Shown: positions 1 to 8,201 of the stretch, one piece after another
Position numbering within the stretch: the first letter of the stretch is position 1
Layout: every line of letters begins with the position of its first letter
Source: UBA4742 sp037138595
GTDB lineage: Bacteria; Actinomycetota; Acidimicrobiia; Acidimicrobiales; Acidimicrobilacustridaceae
Assembly (NCBI GenBank): GCA_037138595.1
Contig: JBAXIB010000012.1
Location: 31,844-95,843 of the forward strand
DNA: 64,000 nt
Direction: 5' to 3'
Notes under the pieces: model-generated
Told to the model about the DNA's origin: nothing
Databases searched by the model: none
What the model saw: only the letters and a program-made list of their open reading frames with translations
Program-made: the position numbers and the translations under genes

Positions 1-153
1 GATGTACCAACCGACCCCCCAACCGTCAGGGTTGCTGGTCCCACTGGATTGTTCACGCGCATCGGTGCATTGGCGCAGGAGCGAGTGCGCGCTGTTGATG
101 AGTGGATCAGCCATCAACGTAGGCGGGCCCCAGTACGCCATCATGCGACACAT
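1..153 (-). CDS. egtC: EgtC, ergothioneine-pathway glutamine amidotransferase-like hydrolase (N-terminal part; runs off the window)
   Basis: Fifty-one codons read from an ATG at 153 down to base 1 with no stop, so only the N-terminus is present. The protein begins MCRMMAYWGPP and continues to NPDGWGVGWY. A Cys at position 2, exposed after Met removal, followed by a DGWGVGWY block is the signature of class II (Ntn) glutamine amidotransferase-fold enzymes. EgtC uses this Cys to remove the gamma-glutamyl group from the hercynyl gamma-glutamylcysteine sulfoxide made by EgtB. The start lies only two bases after the egtB stop codon, so the two genes are surely cotranscribed. The gene order egtA-egtB-egtC matches known actinobacterial clusters. 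Assignment rests on 51 residues plus context. A different Ntn amidotransferase is possible but unlikely here. Confidence 0.85.
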   Translation of the reverse strand, partial: MCRMMAYWGPPTLMADPLINSAHSLLRQCTDAREQSSGTSNPDGWGVGWYI

Positions 154-155
154 GG

Positions 156-1538
156 TCAGGCGTCCTGCGCGCAACGAAACCCGGCGAAAATGTGTCGCCG
201 AATCGGGTAGTCCCAATTGCGGAACGTGCCCCGCAAGGTGATGGGGTCGCTGGCCCATGATCCGCCGCGAAGCACTTTGTATTCGTCCCCGAAAAAAACT
301 TCGGAGTACTCGCGATAGGGCCACGCTTCGAATCCGGGATACGGCAAAAAGTTTGAAGAGGTCCACTCCCAAACGTCGCCGATCATGGCCAGACATCCCC
401 AGGGACTAACCCCATCTGGATGGGCGGTCACGGGGTCAGGTCCGGGTTTGCGGGCTGACACGTTGGCGCGAGATTCGGCGATGTTCTCGTTGCCCCACGG
501 CCACAACTGTTGACCCGACGTGGGACTGCAGGTCGCTGCTTTTTCCCATTCTGCTTCGGTCGGTAGTCGCTTTCCGGCCCATCGAGCGAACGCGTCGGCT
601 TCATACCAACAAACGTGTTGAACTGGTTCGTCAAGCAGTTGCTCAAGGTCGAGGCGCGATCCGAAACGCAGAACAGACCAGTCGTCATGGCCTTCGCGGT
701 GCCAAAACTGCGGGTGAGAAAGCGCTTCGTCGACGCGCCACTCCCATCCATCTTGGGTCCAATATGAAGCGCTGCTGTAGCCGCCGTCATCGATGAACTC
801 GAGATAGGCCCGGTTGGTGACGGGGGTGGTGTCAATCAAAAATGTATCGAGTTCGACGGTGTGGGCCGCTCCTTCGTTGTCGTAAGCCCACGGCGCACTG
901 TCGGCGCCCATAGTGAACGCACCACCGTCCACGCGCTGCATTGCGGGCAACGAAGATTGTGCTTGGGTGGAAGTTGGAGCAGCATCGGTTTTGGGATCGG
1001 GTTGAGCCCCGACGCGGGCATTGAGTTGTTGGCTGGCAAATGGCCATGTTGCGCGATCGCCGCGCAGTTGGTGAGTAGCGAGCATGGTTTCGCCATGTTG
1101 ATGCTCGTGCTGGAGTATCAATCCGATCACGAATCCGTGTTCCGCGAGGCGAGAAGGCGGGTGAGAAAAGTCGATCTGCGTAAGTAATTCGATGGCCGCA
1201 TCGTGAACTTGAGCGAGATAGGCGCGGGTCTCGTCGGGTCCCAGAATCGGCAGCGTCGATCGCGTCGAACGCGGATGGTCAAACGCGTCGTAAAGATTGT
1301 CAAAGGCGGGATTGCTCGCCGATTGCCCGCCGAGCTCGCGTAACAACCACAGTTCTTCGTAGTTGGCAATGTGCGCGGCGTCCCAAATGAGCGGTGACAT
1401 CAACGGGGAAACCTGTTCGAGTAGCTCAGCATCGGACAAGTCATCGATCAGCATCAGCGTGCGAGCGCGAGCGCGTTCGAGTTCACCTACGAGTTGATCA
1501 ATGTCGATGGGGTTTGTGCCCGATGGGATCGCAGTCAT
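156..1538 (-). CDS. egtB: EgtB, hercynylcysteine sulfoxide synthase
   Basis: 460 residues from the ATG at 1538, whose first bases overlap the egtA stop (ATGA). A longer reading from 1622 would run into egtA and has no support. The N-terminal DinB-like region carries the iron ligands expected of EgtB: His56 (WDAAHIANYEELW) and the H-x3-H-x-E motif at His144, His148 and Glu150. The C-terminal half (about 200-460) is a formylglycine-generating-enzyme/sulfatase-modifying fold ending in GGSWASDP and IFAGFRCA. EgtB is a mononuclear non-heme iron enzyme that uses O2 to join hercynine (N-trimethylhistidine) to gamma-glutamylcysteine, or to cysteine in some lineages, as a sulfoxide. The neighbouring egtA supplies gamma-glutamylcysteine, so the gamma-glutamyl route is inferred. 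Confidence 0.95.
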   Translation of the reverse strand: MTAIPSGTNPIDIDQLVGELERARARTLMLIDDLSDAELLEQVSPLMSPLIWDAAHIANYEELWLLRELGGQSASNPAFDNLYDAFDHPRSTRSTLPILGPDETRAYLAQVHDAAIELLTQIDFSHPPSRLAEHGFVIGLILQHEHQHGETMLATHQLRGDRATWPFASQQLNARVGAQPDPKTDAAPTSTQAQSSLPAMQRVDGGAFTMGADSAPWAYDNEGAAHTVELDTFLIDTTPVTNRAYLEFIDDGGYSSASYWTQDGWEWRVDEALSHPQFWHREGHDDWSVLRFGSRLDLEQLLDEPVQHVCWYEADAFARWAGKRLPTEAEWEKAATCSPTSGQQLWPWGNENIAESRANVSARKPGPDPVTAHPDGVSPWGCLAMIGDVWEWTSSNFLPYPGFEAWPYREYSEVFFGDEYKVLRGGSWASDPITLRGTFRNWDYPIRRHIFAGFRCAQDA

Positions 1539-2785
1539 CGACAGTCGATCGGCTCTGCTGGCATTGGCGACAGAAGCTCGTCGCCTCGATGCCATGCTTC
1601 GAGTTGGAGATCGGCAGGACATTGCCCGATCACCACTGATTGGACTTGATAGTCCGCGACGAGTTGTTGAAGGTTGGGATCGACTTCTGCCGAAGCCAGC
1701 GCAGGCACCGCAATGTCGAAAATTGCCTGCGCGCTGCGCCGCAGGTGGGCATTGGCGAGTCCGACCTCGGCCGCTTCGTTCCAGAGCCCGACCGAACCGT
1801 CGAGTGCCTCAACAACTTCAGAGGTGACCAATGGATCGGTGAGGAGAATTGTGCTTACCGCAAACGCCACGAGCCACGTCGGCCAGGGGAGCGCGTCCAA
1901 CATGCGGAGTTCGAGCCATCCCTTGGGGCGAACCGGCGGAAACAACGTGGTGAGGTGGTAGGCGAAATCGTCAATCGTCGGCCATCCAAGCTGATGCCCG
2001 TTGTTGATCCACTCGCCGAATCGCAGCGGTTCAGCCATCGGGATAAACCGCCCATCCGTTGTGCGAATCACCATCACCAACGCGTTGAGCGCGTAGTCGG
2101 TCCAGGCCTCGATGGGGGGAAGCTCAAGGTTGACAGGCGCGGTTCGACTCGCATCTGCGGCCCACCATGATCGCAAGCGAGTTGATTTCCAGTGGCTGGG
2201 TGCGCCATCGGCCAATGGTGAGTTCGCGAACAAGGCGATAAGCGTTGGACCGAGCCAATTTGCAAGCCGCCATCGGTTGTGCGCCTGCGTTGGGTCACCG
2301 AGTCCGATGTTGATCTGCAAGGCCGCGGTGTTGCACATAGCGATGCGACCGGCAGGCCCGAACTGTTCGAAGTACGACTCCATCGCGACGTAGCGGGGGT
2401 GCGTCGCGACTCGATGCGGCGGCCGGGTCGCATCGGTACCGACTGCGTACAGCGTGAATTCGTGGTCGGCACAGACTCGGGTCAGCTCAAACAGGTCGGC
2501 AGTCGTTGCATCACAAACCTCGTCGATGGTGTGGAAGAGCGCAGAACTTATTTCGAGTTGGCCACCGGGTTCGATGGTTAGACGACCCCCTCCTGCTAGG
2601 GGAGTGAGTTGTTCGATCAGCGCATGTGCCCGTTCGATCGGGATTCGTTGCTGGCTGTCCCGCAACTTGCAATGCCATTCGAGCTCAACTCCGAGGCCAT
2701 GGGGATCATGTCCGTTACCGAAAACTTCGGTCTCAACGAACCGCCGGGCGTCGCGTATCGTGAGCTGTGAATGGTCTGAAGTCAT
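1535..2785 (-). CDS. egtA: EgtA, glutamate-cysteine ligase
   Basis: 416 residues, GCS2-type glutamate-cysteine ligase. The N-terminal block GVELEWHCKL is followed by IEPGGQLEISSAL, the substrate/ATP-binding core of the family, and then by MCNTAALQINIGLG. The enzyme makes gamma-glutamylcysteine from Glu, Cys and ATP. As first gene of the egtA-egtB-egtC run, with a 4-base overlap into egtB, it is most likely dedicated to ergothioneine rather than glutathione. No egtD (histidine methyltransferase) is in view and it probably lies beyond the left edge. Upstream of the ATG at 2785 I see neither a convincing Shine-Dalgarno sequence nor a clear TANNNT -10, so the mode of initiation is open. Confidence 0.93.
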   Translation of the reverse strand: MTSDHSQLTIRDARRFVETEVFGNGHDPHGLGVELEWHCKLRDSQQRIPIERAHALIEQLTPLAGGGRLTIEPGGQLEISSALFHTIDEVCDATTADLFELTRVCADHEFTLYAVGTDATRPPHRVATHPRYVAMESYFEQFGPAGRIAMCNTAALQINIGLGDPTQAHNRWRLANWLGPTLIALFANSPLADGAPSHWKSTRLRSWWAADASRTAPVNLELPPIEAWTDYALNALVMVIRTTDGRFIPMAEPLRFGEWINNGHQLGWPTIDDFAYHLTTLFPPVRPKGWLELRMLDALPWPTWLVAFAVSTILLTDPLVTSEVVEALDGSVGLWNEAAEVGLANAHLRRSAQAIFDIAVPALASAEVDPNLQQLVADYQVQSVVIGQCPADLQLEAWHRGDELLSPMPAEPIDCR

Positions 2786-3026
2786 GGTCAGCGATGTCCG
2801 AACCGGGCTTCAACCCACTCGGGGTCACGAACGGATGGAAACAGAAGGCAGTCATGGGGGTGGAAAAGAGATGTCGTTTCCATGGGTCCTCAGTGTGCGT
2901 CGCGAGTGGGTTCGGCCGCTAGTTGACCCGCGGCAAGATTCGGAGGATAGCGAACGCGGCCGGATTCTGGTTGATTGCGGCCGTTGTCGTGGCATTCTGG
3001 AACCACGACTATGAGGGAGTAATGCC
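2786..3026. other. Divergent intergenic region egtA/clpB
   Basis: About 240 bases separate the divergent starts of egtA and clpB. A Shine-Dalgarno GAGGGAG (3013-3019) sits 7 bases before the clpB ATG. A weak promoter-like pair TTGATT (2971-2976) and CATTCT (2993-2998) with a 16-base spacer precedes it. I looked for the HspR operator (CTTGAGT and its inverted copy) that controls clpB in other actinobacteria and did not find it, nor a CIRCE palindrome. No credible small gene is present. Confidence 0.5.
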
Positions 3027-5510
3027 ATGGCTCTCGACCCAAATCGGTGGACGCTTAAGACGCAAGAGGCATTCAACGCTGCGCTTGAAAACGCCCGGAC
3101 CAATGCCAACCCTGAAGTAACGCCCGATCATTTGCTCGTCGCGTTGTTGAATCAAGAAGACAGCGTCGTGATGCCGGTGTTGCAAAAGGTCGGCGCGTCG
3201 ATACCGGCGCTCCTTGCCGCGGCCGAAGATGCCGTAGCTCACTTGTCCAAGGCGCATGGTGGCGAATCACGGTTGAGTCGCGATCTGACGGCACTTGTTG
3301 ATCGAGCTGATGAAGCTCGTCGAGAACTTCACGATGAGTACGTGTCGACTGAACACTTGGTGCTGTCATTCGGCGATGTGCTTCCGGTGAAGCGTGACGA
3401 CCTGTTGTTGGCTTTGGCCCAAGTGCGTGGAAGCCACCGAGTCACCAGCCAAAATCCTGAGGATCAGTATCAGGCGCTCGAAAAATATGGCCGCGATCTC
3501 ACCGATGCCGCGCGCGCCGGAGAACTTGATCCGGTGATTGGTCGGGACGAGGAAATCCGCCGGGTTATCCAGGTGCTGTCGCGGCGAACCAAGAACAATC
3601 CAGTACTTATTGGTGAACCCGGTGTCGGAAAAACTGCCATTGTCGAAGGATTAGCGCGTCGCATCTTCGAAGGCGATGTTCCCGAGACTTTGAAAAACAA
3701 GCGGGTGATCTCGCTCGACCTGTCGAGCATGGTTGCGGGTGCGAAATATCGTGGCGAATTCGAAGAACGCCTGAAGGCAGTGCTGAAAGAAATTGCCGAT
3801 AGCGATGGTGAAGTTGTCCCATTTATCGACGAGATGCACACCGTTGTTGGCGCTGGTGCGGGTGGCGAAGGTGCAATGGATGCCGGCAACATGCTCAAGC
3901 CAATGCTCGCCCGTGGACAACTTCGGATGATCGGCGCCACGACCCTCAATGAGTATCGCAAGTACATCGAAAAAGACGCGGCACTCGAACGTCGTTTTCA
4001 GCAGGTGATGGTGGGCCAGCCATCGGTCGAAGACACGATCGCCATTCTTCGAGGTCTCAAAGAGCGCTACGAAGTTCACCACGGAGTTCGCATTCAGGAC
4101 GCGGCTTTGGTTGCAGCTGCGGTGCTTTCGGATCGTTACCTCACGGGTCGATTTCTCCCCGACAAAGCAATCGATCTGATCGATGAGGCTGCCAGCAAAT
4201 TGCGCATCGAGATTGATTCGATGCCAACTGAAATCGATGTTGTTGAGCGGCGTATTCGCCAACTTGAAATCGAGCAGGTAGGTCTCGGTAAAGAGACCGA
4301 TCAAGCATCTGCCGAGCGCCTCGAAAGTTTGGTTCAAGAGCTTGCCAATCTGCGTGAACAGGTCGACGCAATGCGCGCGCACTGGCAAGGCGAAAAGGAT
4401 GCAATCGAACGAATCCGTGATTTCAAACAACAACTCGAGGACCTTCGCACCGAGTTGGATCGGGAGAGCGATCTCACCAAACAAGCCGAGATCATCAATG
4501 GTCAGATGCCCGACCTTGAACGCCAAATCGACGAGGCAACTGAAGCGCTTGACGAGTTGCAAACATCGGAAAAGATGTTAAAGGAGGAGGTCGACGAGGA
4601 AGATATTGCCGAGGTCATCAGCAAGTGGACGGGCATTCCAGTTTCGCGCCTTATGGAAGGCGAGATGCAGAAGCTTGTGCGCCTCGAAGCGGTGTTACAC
4701 GAGCGCGTGATTGGCCAAGACGAAGCCGTTCGCGCCGTCGCCAACGCGATTCGCCGCAGCCGGGCTGGACTTTCCGATCCGCACCGACCAATTGGGAGCT
4801 TCCTATTTCTTGGTCCAACCGGTGTTGGCAAAACCGAACTTGCACGGTCGCTCGCGGACTTCCTCTTTGATGACGAGCGGGCGATGGTTCGTATCGACAT
4901 GAGCGAGTACATGGAGAAGTTCTCGGTGAGTCGCCTGATCGGTGCGCCCCCGGGATATGTCGGTTACGACGAAGGTGGTCAATTGACTGAGTTGGTGCGT
5001 CGTCGCCCATATGCGGTGGTGTTGCTTGATGAAATCGAGAAGGCGCATCCCGATGTGTTCAATGTGCTTCTCCAGCTGCTTGACGATGGCCGGCTCACTG
5101 ACGGACAAGGTCGCACCGTTGATTTCACCAATGTCGTGCTGATCATGACGTCGAACCTTCCTGGTGATCCGCAGGACTTCTTCAAACCTGAGTTCATCAA
5201 CCGGGTCGATGACATCGTTCGGTTTAGTGAACTGAGCGAGAGCGACTTACGCGACATTGTCAACATTCAGGTCGAGATTGTAAAGGAGCGGTTGCTAGCC
5301 CGACGCATCACTCTTTTGGTTTCTGATGCCGCTGAGTCTGCGCTTGCTCGAGAAGGATTTGACCCGGCTTTTGGCGCGCGTCCGCTCAAGCGACTGATTC
5401 AACGCGAGATTGGCGATCAACTCGCGATGGCACTTATCGAAGGACGATTCGTTGATGGAGACACCGTTGAGGTCGGTGTCGATGATCAAGGCTCGGTGAC
5501 ATTGCTCTGA
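3027..5510 (+). CDS. clpB: ClpB, AAA+ protein disaggregase
   Basis: 827 residues. Order: Clp N-domain (about 1-150), first AAA+ module with Walker A GEPGVGKTA (196-204) and Walker B FIDE (266-269), coiled-coil M-domain (about 400-530), second AAA+ module with Walker A GPTGVGKTE (596-604) and VVLLDEIEKAH, and a C-terminal D2 small domain (GFDPAFGARPLKRLIQREI). ClpB rescues aggregated proteins together with DnaK/DnaJ/GrpE. The M-domain distinguishes it from ClpA and ClpC. The segment after Walker B of the second module is short: MTSNL is followed by only about ten residues before FKPEFINR, where many ClpBs have 25-35. A good Shine-Dalgarno fixes the ATG at 3027. The gene stands alone, and the next gene starts 31 bases later with its own -10. 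Confidence 0.97.
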   Translation: MALDPNRWTLKTQEAFNAALENARTNANPEVTPDHLLVALLNQEDSVVMPVLQKVGASIPALLAAAEDAVAHLSKAHGGESRLSRDLTALVDRADEARRELHDEYVSTEHLVLSFGDVLPVKRDDLLLALAQVRGSHRVTSQNPEDQYQALEKYGRDLTDAARAGELDPVIGRDEEIRRVIQVLSRRTKNNPVLIGEPGVGKTAIVEGLARRIFEGDVPETLKNKRVISLDLSSMVAGAKYRGEFEERLKAVLKEIADSDGEVVPFIDEMHTVVGAGAGGEGAMDAGNMLKPMLARGQLRMIGATTLNEYRKYIEKDAALERRFQQVMVGQPSVEDTIAILRGLKERYEVHHGVRIQDAALVAAAVLSDRYLTGRFLPDKAIDLIDEAASKLRIEIDSMPTEIDVVERRIRQLEIEQVGLGKETDQASAERLESLVQELANLREQVDAMRAHWQGEKDAIERIRDFKQQLEDLRTELDRESDLTKQAEIINGQMPDLERQIDEATEALDELQTSEKMLKEEVDEEDIAEVISKWTGIPVSRLMEGEMQKLVRLEAVLHERVIGQDEAVRAVANAIRRSRAGLSDPHRPIGSFLFLGPTGVGKTELARSLADFLFDDERAMVRIDMSEYMEKFSVSRLIGAPPGYVGYDEGGQLTELVRRRPYAVVLLDEIEKAHPDVFNVLLQLLDDGRLTDGQGRTVDFTNVVLIMTSNLPGDPQDFFKPEFINRVDDIVRFSELSESDLRDIVNIQVEIVKERLLARRITLLVSDAAESALAREGFDPAFGARPLKRLIQREIGDQLAMALIEGRFVDGDTVEVGVDDQGSVTLL

Positions 5511-5531
5511 CCGATTGACGTCCTGGCGTTC

Positions 5532-5537
5532 TATAGT
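5532..5537 (+). promoter_or_regulatory. -10 element (TATAGT) of a likely leaderless transcript
   Basis: TATAGT lies 4 bases before the ATG at 5542, with no Shine-Dalgarno. Transcription would begin at or just after the start codon, which favours ATG 5542 over the TTG at 5515. Confidence 0.5.
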
Positions 5538-5541
5538 CCGC

Positions 5542-6882
5542 ATGGTGAAACGCGCCTTGTCAACCGAGTCGCTGACGCCACCGAATCGACGATTCATCTT
5601 GTGGTTGGTGGCATTGACCGCGGTCGCGTTTGTGGTGCGATTCGCCTATGTGTGGTTCGTGTATCGCTTCCGAACCATTGGTGGCGACCCGCTTTACTAC
5701 CACCTCGGAGCAAATCTGTTAGCCGACGGCCGGGGATTTCTTCAACCACTCAGCGAAGCGCGCGGCGTTATCGAACCAGGTGCCGATCATCCGCCGCTGT
5801 ACATCGTGTATCTCGCGACATTCTCGTTGGTCGGGATCCGATCGATCACCGGCCACATGGTGGTGTCGTGTGTATTGGGGGCGGGATCAGTTGCCGTCGG
5901 CGGATTCGCCGGTCGTCGAATAGCTGGTCCGCGTGTCGGTTTGATCGCGGCCGCGTTGCTGGCGCTTTACCCGAATGTGTGGCGCTTTGACGGGATGGTG
6001 CTGTCGGAAACCTTGGTCATTTTTCTTGTCAATGTCACGATCTTGCTTGCGTATCGCTACCTCGATGCACCGAGTTTGAGTCGCCTTGCGCTGGTCTCAT
6101 TTTCCGTTGGGCTCTGCGCGTTGACCCGATCCGAACTTGTGCTGTTAGCGCTCTTTTTGGTCGTTCCACTTGCGCTGTTGACAAAGTCCCGACCTCTGCG
6201 GACCCGCCTCGCCTGGCTGGGTGTTGCGGCCGCCGTTTGTGTCGCAACGTTGGGACCTTGGGTTGTTTACAACGTCAATCGATTCGAGCGTCGAGTGCTG
6301 TTGTCAGCGCAACTTGAGTCGACATTTGCCGTTGCCAATTGCGATCATGTTTTTTATGGACCCAATGTCGGCTATTGGAGCTTCGATTGTGGCCTCATCG
6401 ATTTGGCCAAGCGCGGTGTTGTGATTCCCCAGACGCAGGACGGGGCGGCCGAGCGCCTGATGTTGAACGATGCCGTGTCCTACGTGCAGGACCATCCCAA
6501 ACGCTGGGCTGTCGTTGAAGCGATTCGCCTCGCGCGGATTTTCAATAGTTGGAATCCCGGAAGTGCTATCAATATCGACACATTCGTTGAGGGAAATCCG
6601 CAATGGGTAGCGCAACTCGCCTATGTGAGTTTGTGGCCAATGATTGTGGGATCCGTGCTGGGATTCGTGGTGCTGCGGCGTCGACGAATTCCGTCGTACC
6701 CGTTAATTGCGCCATGCGCGACCGTTATCGTGACGGTGCTGTTGTTCTACGCATCCGGCCGATTCCGGGCCTCGGCCGAAGGCGCCTTGTGTTTATTAAC
6801 TGCAGTTGCGCTTGACGCGGCGTGGCGTCGAGTGCGCAGTTCCGCGCCGGCTCAGCCCGCCATTAGCGCGGATCCGCGATGA
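5542..6882 (+). CDS. GT-C family (PMT/ArnT-like) membrane glycosyltransferase
   Basis: 446 residues from the ATG just after a TATAGT -10 box; a TTG nine codons upstream is less likely. After a short cytoplasmic tail the protein shows a transmembrane segment and then a loop with GGDPLYYHLGANLLADGRGF, where the acidic residue matches the catalytic Asp of the first extracytoplasmic loop in GT-C enzymes. About ten more hydrophobic helices follow. Such enzymes (ArnT, protein O-mannosyltransferase relatives) transfer a sugar from a polyprenyl-phosphate donor to a lipid, glycan or protein outside the membrane. The acceptor cannot be told from sequence. It overlaps the next gene, a paralog, by 4 bases (ATGA), so both are cotranscribed and may act as a pair or heteromer. 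Confidence 0.75.
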   Translation: MVKRALSTESLTPPNRRFILWLVALTAVAFVVRFAYVWFVYRFRTIGGDPLYYHLGANLLADGRGFLQPLSEARGVIEPGADHPPLYIVYLATFSLVGIRSITGHMVVSCVLGAGSVAVGGFAGRRIAGPRVGLIAAALLALYPNVWRFDGMVLSETLVIFLVNVTILLAYRYLDAPSLSRLALVSFSVGLCALTRSELVLLALFLVVPLALLTKSRPLRTRLAWLGVAAAVCVATLGPWVVYNVNRFERRVLLSAQLESTFAVANCDHVFYGPNVGYWSFDCGLIDLAKRGVVIPQTQDGAAERLMLNDAVSYVQDHPKRWAVVEAIRLARIFNSWNPGSAINIDTFVEGNPQWVAQLAYVSLWPMIVGSVLGFVVLRRRRIPSYPLIAPCATVIVTVLLFYASGRFRASAEGALCLLTAVALDAAWRRVRSSAPAQPAISADPR

Positions 6883-8201
6883 CCTCCGAACGGTCGAAGA
6901 ACCGGCGTTTTTTGTTCCTATTGCTGGCAATTTGTGCGGGGTCAGCCGTGTTCCGAATGGGGTATGTCGCGGTTGCAAAGGCGAATCAACCGTTGTTGGG
7001 TGACCAGATCTATTACTCCGCGCAGGCTCAGACAATCGCTGACGGGCGTTGGTTCGATGAGCCGCTGCAGCCGGGCAAGCCAGCCGCCGACCATCCTCCG
7101 CTTACGGCGTTGATGATGACGCCGGCCGCGCTGGTCGCTCCCGGATCGATCATGGCTCAGCGTTACTTAATGGCGCTTTATGGCGCAGGAGTTGTTGCGC
7201 TCATCGGGCTTCTGGGTCGGCAGGTTGCGGGACGTCGCGTCGGTATTTTCGCTGCGGTACTCGCCGCGGCCTACCCGGGATTCTGGGTCAATGACGCATT
7301 GATCATGAGCGAGACAATCACTGCGGCGACGTTGGCGCTGGCGATGATTATGAGTTACCGATTTGCTGATCGGGCTACGTGGAGACGGGCTCTTTGGATG
7401 GGCGCGGCGACCGGGCTTGCGGTTTTGGCCCGCGCCGAACTCGTGCTGCTGCTCCCATTCGTGATCGTCCCGCTGGCGTGGTGGGCCCGATCTTCCGGAG
7501 TTCGTCAATCGCCGAGAAATCGCGTTGGGCTGGGAGCCGTGGCACTAGCCGCCGCGCTCATCGTGCAGATGCCATGGGTCACCTACAACTTGACGCGCTT
7601 TGACGACCCAGTGGTGTTCTCAACTAACGATGGTCTGACCTGGATCGGAGCCAACTGCGAAAACACCTATTCCGGCGGTGGTATCGGATTTTGGTCGCTG
7701 CAATGCGGTCTCGACGGACTGGCGTCTGCTCCCATCGATGCCGATCAGTCGGTCCGCTCGTCGTACCTTCGAGCGATCGGAACCAGCTATGTGCGCAGCC
7801 ACCTTGATCGCGTTCCAGCCGTCGTAGTGGCGCGGTTGGCGCGAGGAATTGGCTTTTGGAATCCGGATCAGATGGTGTATCTAAATCGGGGCGAGGGCCG
7901 CGAAGGAAAGGTTTCTTGGGCGGCGATTTATGCGTATTGGGCCTTGATCCCGTTTGCACTCGCCGGAGCGATCTTGCTTCGACGCCGCCGCACTTTGATC
8001 TGGCCGCTCGTTGCGCTCGTTGCAATTTCGGTTGCGGTTATTGCAGCCTTTTACGGAATTGCGCGGTTCCGTCTGCCAGCGGAACTAGCGGTTGTCATAT
8101 TTGCGTCGGTGACCTTTTCGCGCCTGTTCAGCGCAGTCGTCTCGCGAGGTGCGTTTAAGAATGTTGCGAAATCTTCGTCAACTCGGGAACCAACCAGTTA
8201 A
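6879..8201 (+). CDS. GT-C family membrane glycosyltransferase, paralog of the preceding gene
   Basis: 440 residues. It shares architecture and sequence with its upstream neighbour: a first TM, then a loop with GDQIYYSAQAQTIADGRWF carrying the likely catalytic Asp, a DHPPLTALM block (compare DHPPLYIVY in the neighbour), and about ten further TM helices. Both proteins also share a loop of the form W(T/S)xxCG in the middle (FGFWSLQCGL-like), so tandem duplication is the simplest origin. The start ATG overlaps the upstream stop (ATGA). It ends 8201, overlapping by 47 bases the 3' end of the convergent acyltransferase gene that ends at 8155. Role inferred: transfer of polyprenyl-linked sugars to a surface polymer. 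Substrate unknown. Confidence 0.75.
   Translation: MTSERSKNRRFLFLLLAICAGSAVFRMGYVAVAKANQPLLGDQIYYSAQAQTIADGRWFDEPLQPGKPAADHPPLTALMMTPAALVAPGSIMAQRYLMALYGAGVVALIGLLGRQVAGRRVGIFAAVLAAAYPGFWVNDALIMSETITAATLALAMIMSYRFADRATWRRALWMGAATGLAVLARAELVLLLPFVIVPLAWWARSSGVRQSPRNRVGLGAVALAAALIVQMPWVTYNLTRFDDPVVFSTNDGLTWIGANCENTYSGGGIGFWSLQCGLDGLASAPIDADQSVRSSYLRAIGTSYVRSHLDRVPAVVVARLARGIGFWNPDQMVYLNRGEGREGKVSWAAIYAYWALIPFALAGAILLRRRRTLIWPLVALVAISVAVIAAFYGIARFRLPAELAVVIFASVTFSRLFSAVVSRGAFKNVAKSSSTREPTS

Noticed and set aside
2786..3026. HspR/HAIR or CIRCE operator upstream of clpB
   Set aside because: Neither the CTTGAGT inverted repeat nor the CIRCE palindrome is present on reading both strands.
3651..4562. 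A 303-codon open frame on the minus strand inside clpB
   Set aside because: It is antisense to a well-conserved gene, the product is compositionally odd and matches no family, and clpB explains the region.
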